DNA of 6,867 nucleotides, taken from the NCBI GenBank assembly GCA_003230535.1, contig QIEW01000371.1:1-6867 (forward strand). The letters run 5' to 3'. Source of the DNA: a bacterium. Its GTDB lineage: Bacteria; SZUA-182; SZUA-191. Below the pieces are notes generated by a model, which was not told where the DNA came from, ran no database searches, and saw nothing but the letters and a program-made list of their open reading frames with translations. A program made the position numbers and the translations under genes. This document shows positions 6,201 through 6,867 of the stretch, piece by piece (position 1 is the first letter of the stretch; every line of letters begins with the position of its first letter).

Positions 6201-6733
6201 GAGCCGATCGGGTAGACGTCTCCCCCACAGGCTATTTTGTGATCTATGACTATAAAGTGAGTAAACTACCCCCCAAACTGTCCCAGATCAAAAAGGGGCT
6301 CAGCTTTCAGCTTCCGATATATCTTATGGCTTTATCGGAAGCTGAGGAGTTTTCCGCCTATCAACCCGGGGCCGCAGGTTATTATCATCTGGGGTCGTCA
6401 CAGGAGATTAAACACAGCTATTACTTTGGCAGAGAAGATCTCCGCGCCAGAACCCCTAAGCAGCTAGCGCTGGAAAAGGTGTTTGTCTCCCGCCAGCGAT
6501 ACGGACTTTTCCCGGAAAATGAGTTCCCACAAGAATTAGCTCAAATAAAGTCCAGAATTAAACAGATAGATAAACTCATCCAACGGGGACGCTTTAACCC
6601 TTCGTTGGCCGATGAGCAGGAGGCGGGCTGTCATTATTGTGAGTTCAGAATGTGCTGCCGCCGCGACCAATTCCGCCAGGAAAAACTGTGCCGGCAACTT
6701 AATGCGGAAGAATTTTATAAACCAATAAGTTAA
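3290..6733 (+). CDS. addB: AddB-like PD-(D/E)XK nuclease subunit with Fe-S cluster motif
   Basis: A 1,147-residue protein (counting from CTG at 3290), near B. subtilis AddB length (1,166). AddB pairs with AddA to process DNA double-strand ends for recombination. Helicase-like folds occupy most of the length. The C-terminal nuclease has GRADRVD with D973, IYDYK with D987 and K989, and FQLPIY with Q1007 and Y1011, so the active site is intact. C826 (in ARCPLQFF) with C1114, C1117 and C1123 (CHYCEFRMCC) matches the AddB four-cysteine iron-sulfur pattern C...C-x2-C-x5-C. The N-terminal strand aligns with B. subtilis AddB, but the P-loop reads APTQQGREAQ, so Walker A is lost, as in RexB. LELRGLSFNYLFWGGL near 612-627 resembles a helicase motif. 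Start: the first conventional codon is GTG at 3410, but this would cut off the first strand and split FVVPT, so CTG 3290 with its AGGAG is preferred. No addA is visible; it may lie beyond 6867. The nuclease call is secure and AddB itself likely. Confidence 0.85.
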   Translation: MIHNSVTVISAPTQQGREAQLLRQLRTLGFERRRPSSGLFVVPTLRKVGVVSEKLYTCPERTPPGSRWIPIVYTLTHLSKELYLKSGGGKRLIDYNLQELILQKLFQDFQGEYFNPDQATPGLIRQLRKFLDQARIYLADQPLEQALAAFRSPTPLQPKDRDLIQLAAKYRFFLKEKELTDLPGLLSELPRFIRESRCRNFLSNFSALILDGFYYFNHLEKQIVKALADIFPQVLVAIDASSSKLAEEFRDFWREIGKNRLINNICVNNYSPPASNPGACPVSPTLRIRRAADRVEEVKDIARDIRKLMSQNPVTRSPQSHDTDSSLSQIYLVFPKLELYAPLIQELFPRYGIPYEITRGYPLPGSPPVQVCLRIVSLRLNHGRLTDWLALFSSQYPQYHRQPNTDQWREFLKVAELPEEEREKLGEFTADRSDELKLDMVDISALAGRANLKGGADFVRDWLQPILKVASNSTKGLLEPPERLYIQLYLFWLLHRELEERLPQALTPTEFREGLLYLIYRLRIPQNILRHISKATTYGARDRLLMLRRDYDALNKFCQGLGKLEAAQEVLGHKKRRLPLGELYSLLNSELQMQQYHMPSQAEDRVQIVQSLELRGLSFNYLFWGGLIEGVFPRPPEEVFLSTYVSGRQGQDLNDQKPWLFHTLNRKDEDEYLFAYAQLNTAKHITLSYPAAEGSQPNLPSPYLKELLHHSQIHPEEIGASFPGQEVGPYYTKEELLLGLAGDLEGGPEKQKQKLLWGLNSHAPKLYRRLKHLEELYRKRQSGETFSAYDGVLRPESMVRSADILRHKLHSPRKYSVSKLEDYARCPLQFFFRHVLRLEPEKELVADYPRPDLGWLIHHILEKFYRRRIQKYPAPENRRITPQNLDQAKAEMLVCSRKALENLHWPYKNLFWLQKQQELLWGLEKNPPATQAGLLAGLLEYEAKLSDFLTPAYLEVEFKGWRVGEVELSGRADRVDVSPTGYFVIYDYKVSKLPPKLSQIKKGLSFQLPIYLMALSEAEEFSAYQPGAAGYYHLGSSQEIKHSYYFGREDLRARTPKQLALEKVFVSRQRYGLFPENEFPQELAQIKSRIKQIDKLIQRGRFNPSLADEQEAGCHYCEFRMCCRRDQFRQEKLCRQLNAEEFYKPIS

Positions 6734-6797
6734 ACATGGTGAACTCGTAAAAACTCAGAAAACATATAGTTATGTCAGTCATGTTACGCAAACCTAT

Positions 6798-6820
6798 AAT
6801 CCTGCCCGTAAAAAAGGATT
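6798..6820 (+). terminator. Weak hairpin after addB
   Basis: AATCCT at 6798-6803 pairs with AGGATT at 6815-6820 across an 11-base loop. It lies 64 bases after the addB stop. The stem is short and AT-rich and only TT follows, so termination here is doubtful. The rest of 6734-6825 shows no gene. Confidence 0.25.
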
Positions 6821-6825
6821 TTAAC

Positions 6826-6852
6826 CGCAGAGAACGCAGAGGTCACAGAGAG
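6826..6852 (+). repeat. Three imperfect 9-bp tandem units
   Basis: The units read CGCAGAGAA, CGCAGAGGT and CACAGAGAG. Short CGCAGAG/CACAGAG tandem runs beginning with TTAACC are seen between genes in many unrelated bacterial genomes; their origin is unclear to me. This one follows addB and may continue beyond the visible units in degenerate form. Confidence 0.6.
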
Positions 6853-6867
6853 TAGTACTTCTGCAAC

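Noticed and set aside
1-6867. CRISPR array, tRNA, rRNA, transposase or integrase
   Set aside because: I looked for regularly spaced repeats, tRNA-like cloverleafs and recombinase motifs on both strands and found none. The only paired long repeat is the 23-bp direct repeat.

Overview
The window looks like a small defence and stability island in a bacterial chromosome, sitting next to a recombination-repair gene. The strongest taxonomic hint is an AddB-type nuclease subunit, typical of Firmicutes and some other phyla that use AddAB instead of RecBCD. Purine-rich Shine-Dalgarno (SD) sequences before most genes fit a clostridial-type host. This is inference: no rRNA, tRNA or marker gene is present.

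Layout. (1) 1-225, plus strand: the 3' end of a DUF2442 gene. (2) 274-2018, minus strand: a two-gene type II restriction-modification operon. An amino-DNA methyltransferase (SPPY motif) is followed by a restriction endonuclease of the MvaI/BcnI family, with only 5 bases between them if the preferred endonuclease start is right. (3) 2209-2859, minus strand: a compact operon of an AF2212-like antitoxin gene, a hicB antitoxin and a hicA toxin, all overlapping. A good promoter candidate lies upstream at 2925-2954. A 23-bp direct repeat with one mismatch brackets this cassette (2139-2161 and 2875-2897), and a hairpin follows hicA. (4) 2860-3289: an AT-rich, gene-free divergent intergenic region. 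(5) 3290-6733, plus strand: a complete AddB-like protein with an intact PD-(D/E)XK nuclease site and all four iron-sulfur cysteines. It has no Walker A motif and apparently a non-AUG (CTG) start. (6) 6734-6867: non-coding sequence with a weak hairpin and a 9-bp tandem repeat.

How the parts relate. The methyltransferase should protect host sites cut by the MvaI/BcnI-like enzyme. HicA should be neutralised by HicB. AddB, with an AddA helicase-nuclease that is not in the window, would process double-strand ends. The restriction-modification and toxin-antitoxin genes are visibly more AT-rich than addB, which fits acquisition of the island beside a resident gene. I see no clearly new defence system. 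The points most worth a second look are an Asp-to-Asn change at a catalytic-site position of the endonuclease, the bracketing direct repeats, the AF2212-like gene whose C-terminus seems to have been replaced where hicB begins, and the non-AUG start of addB.
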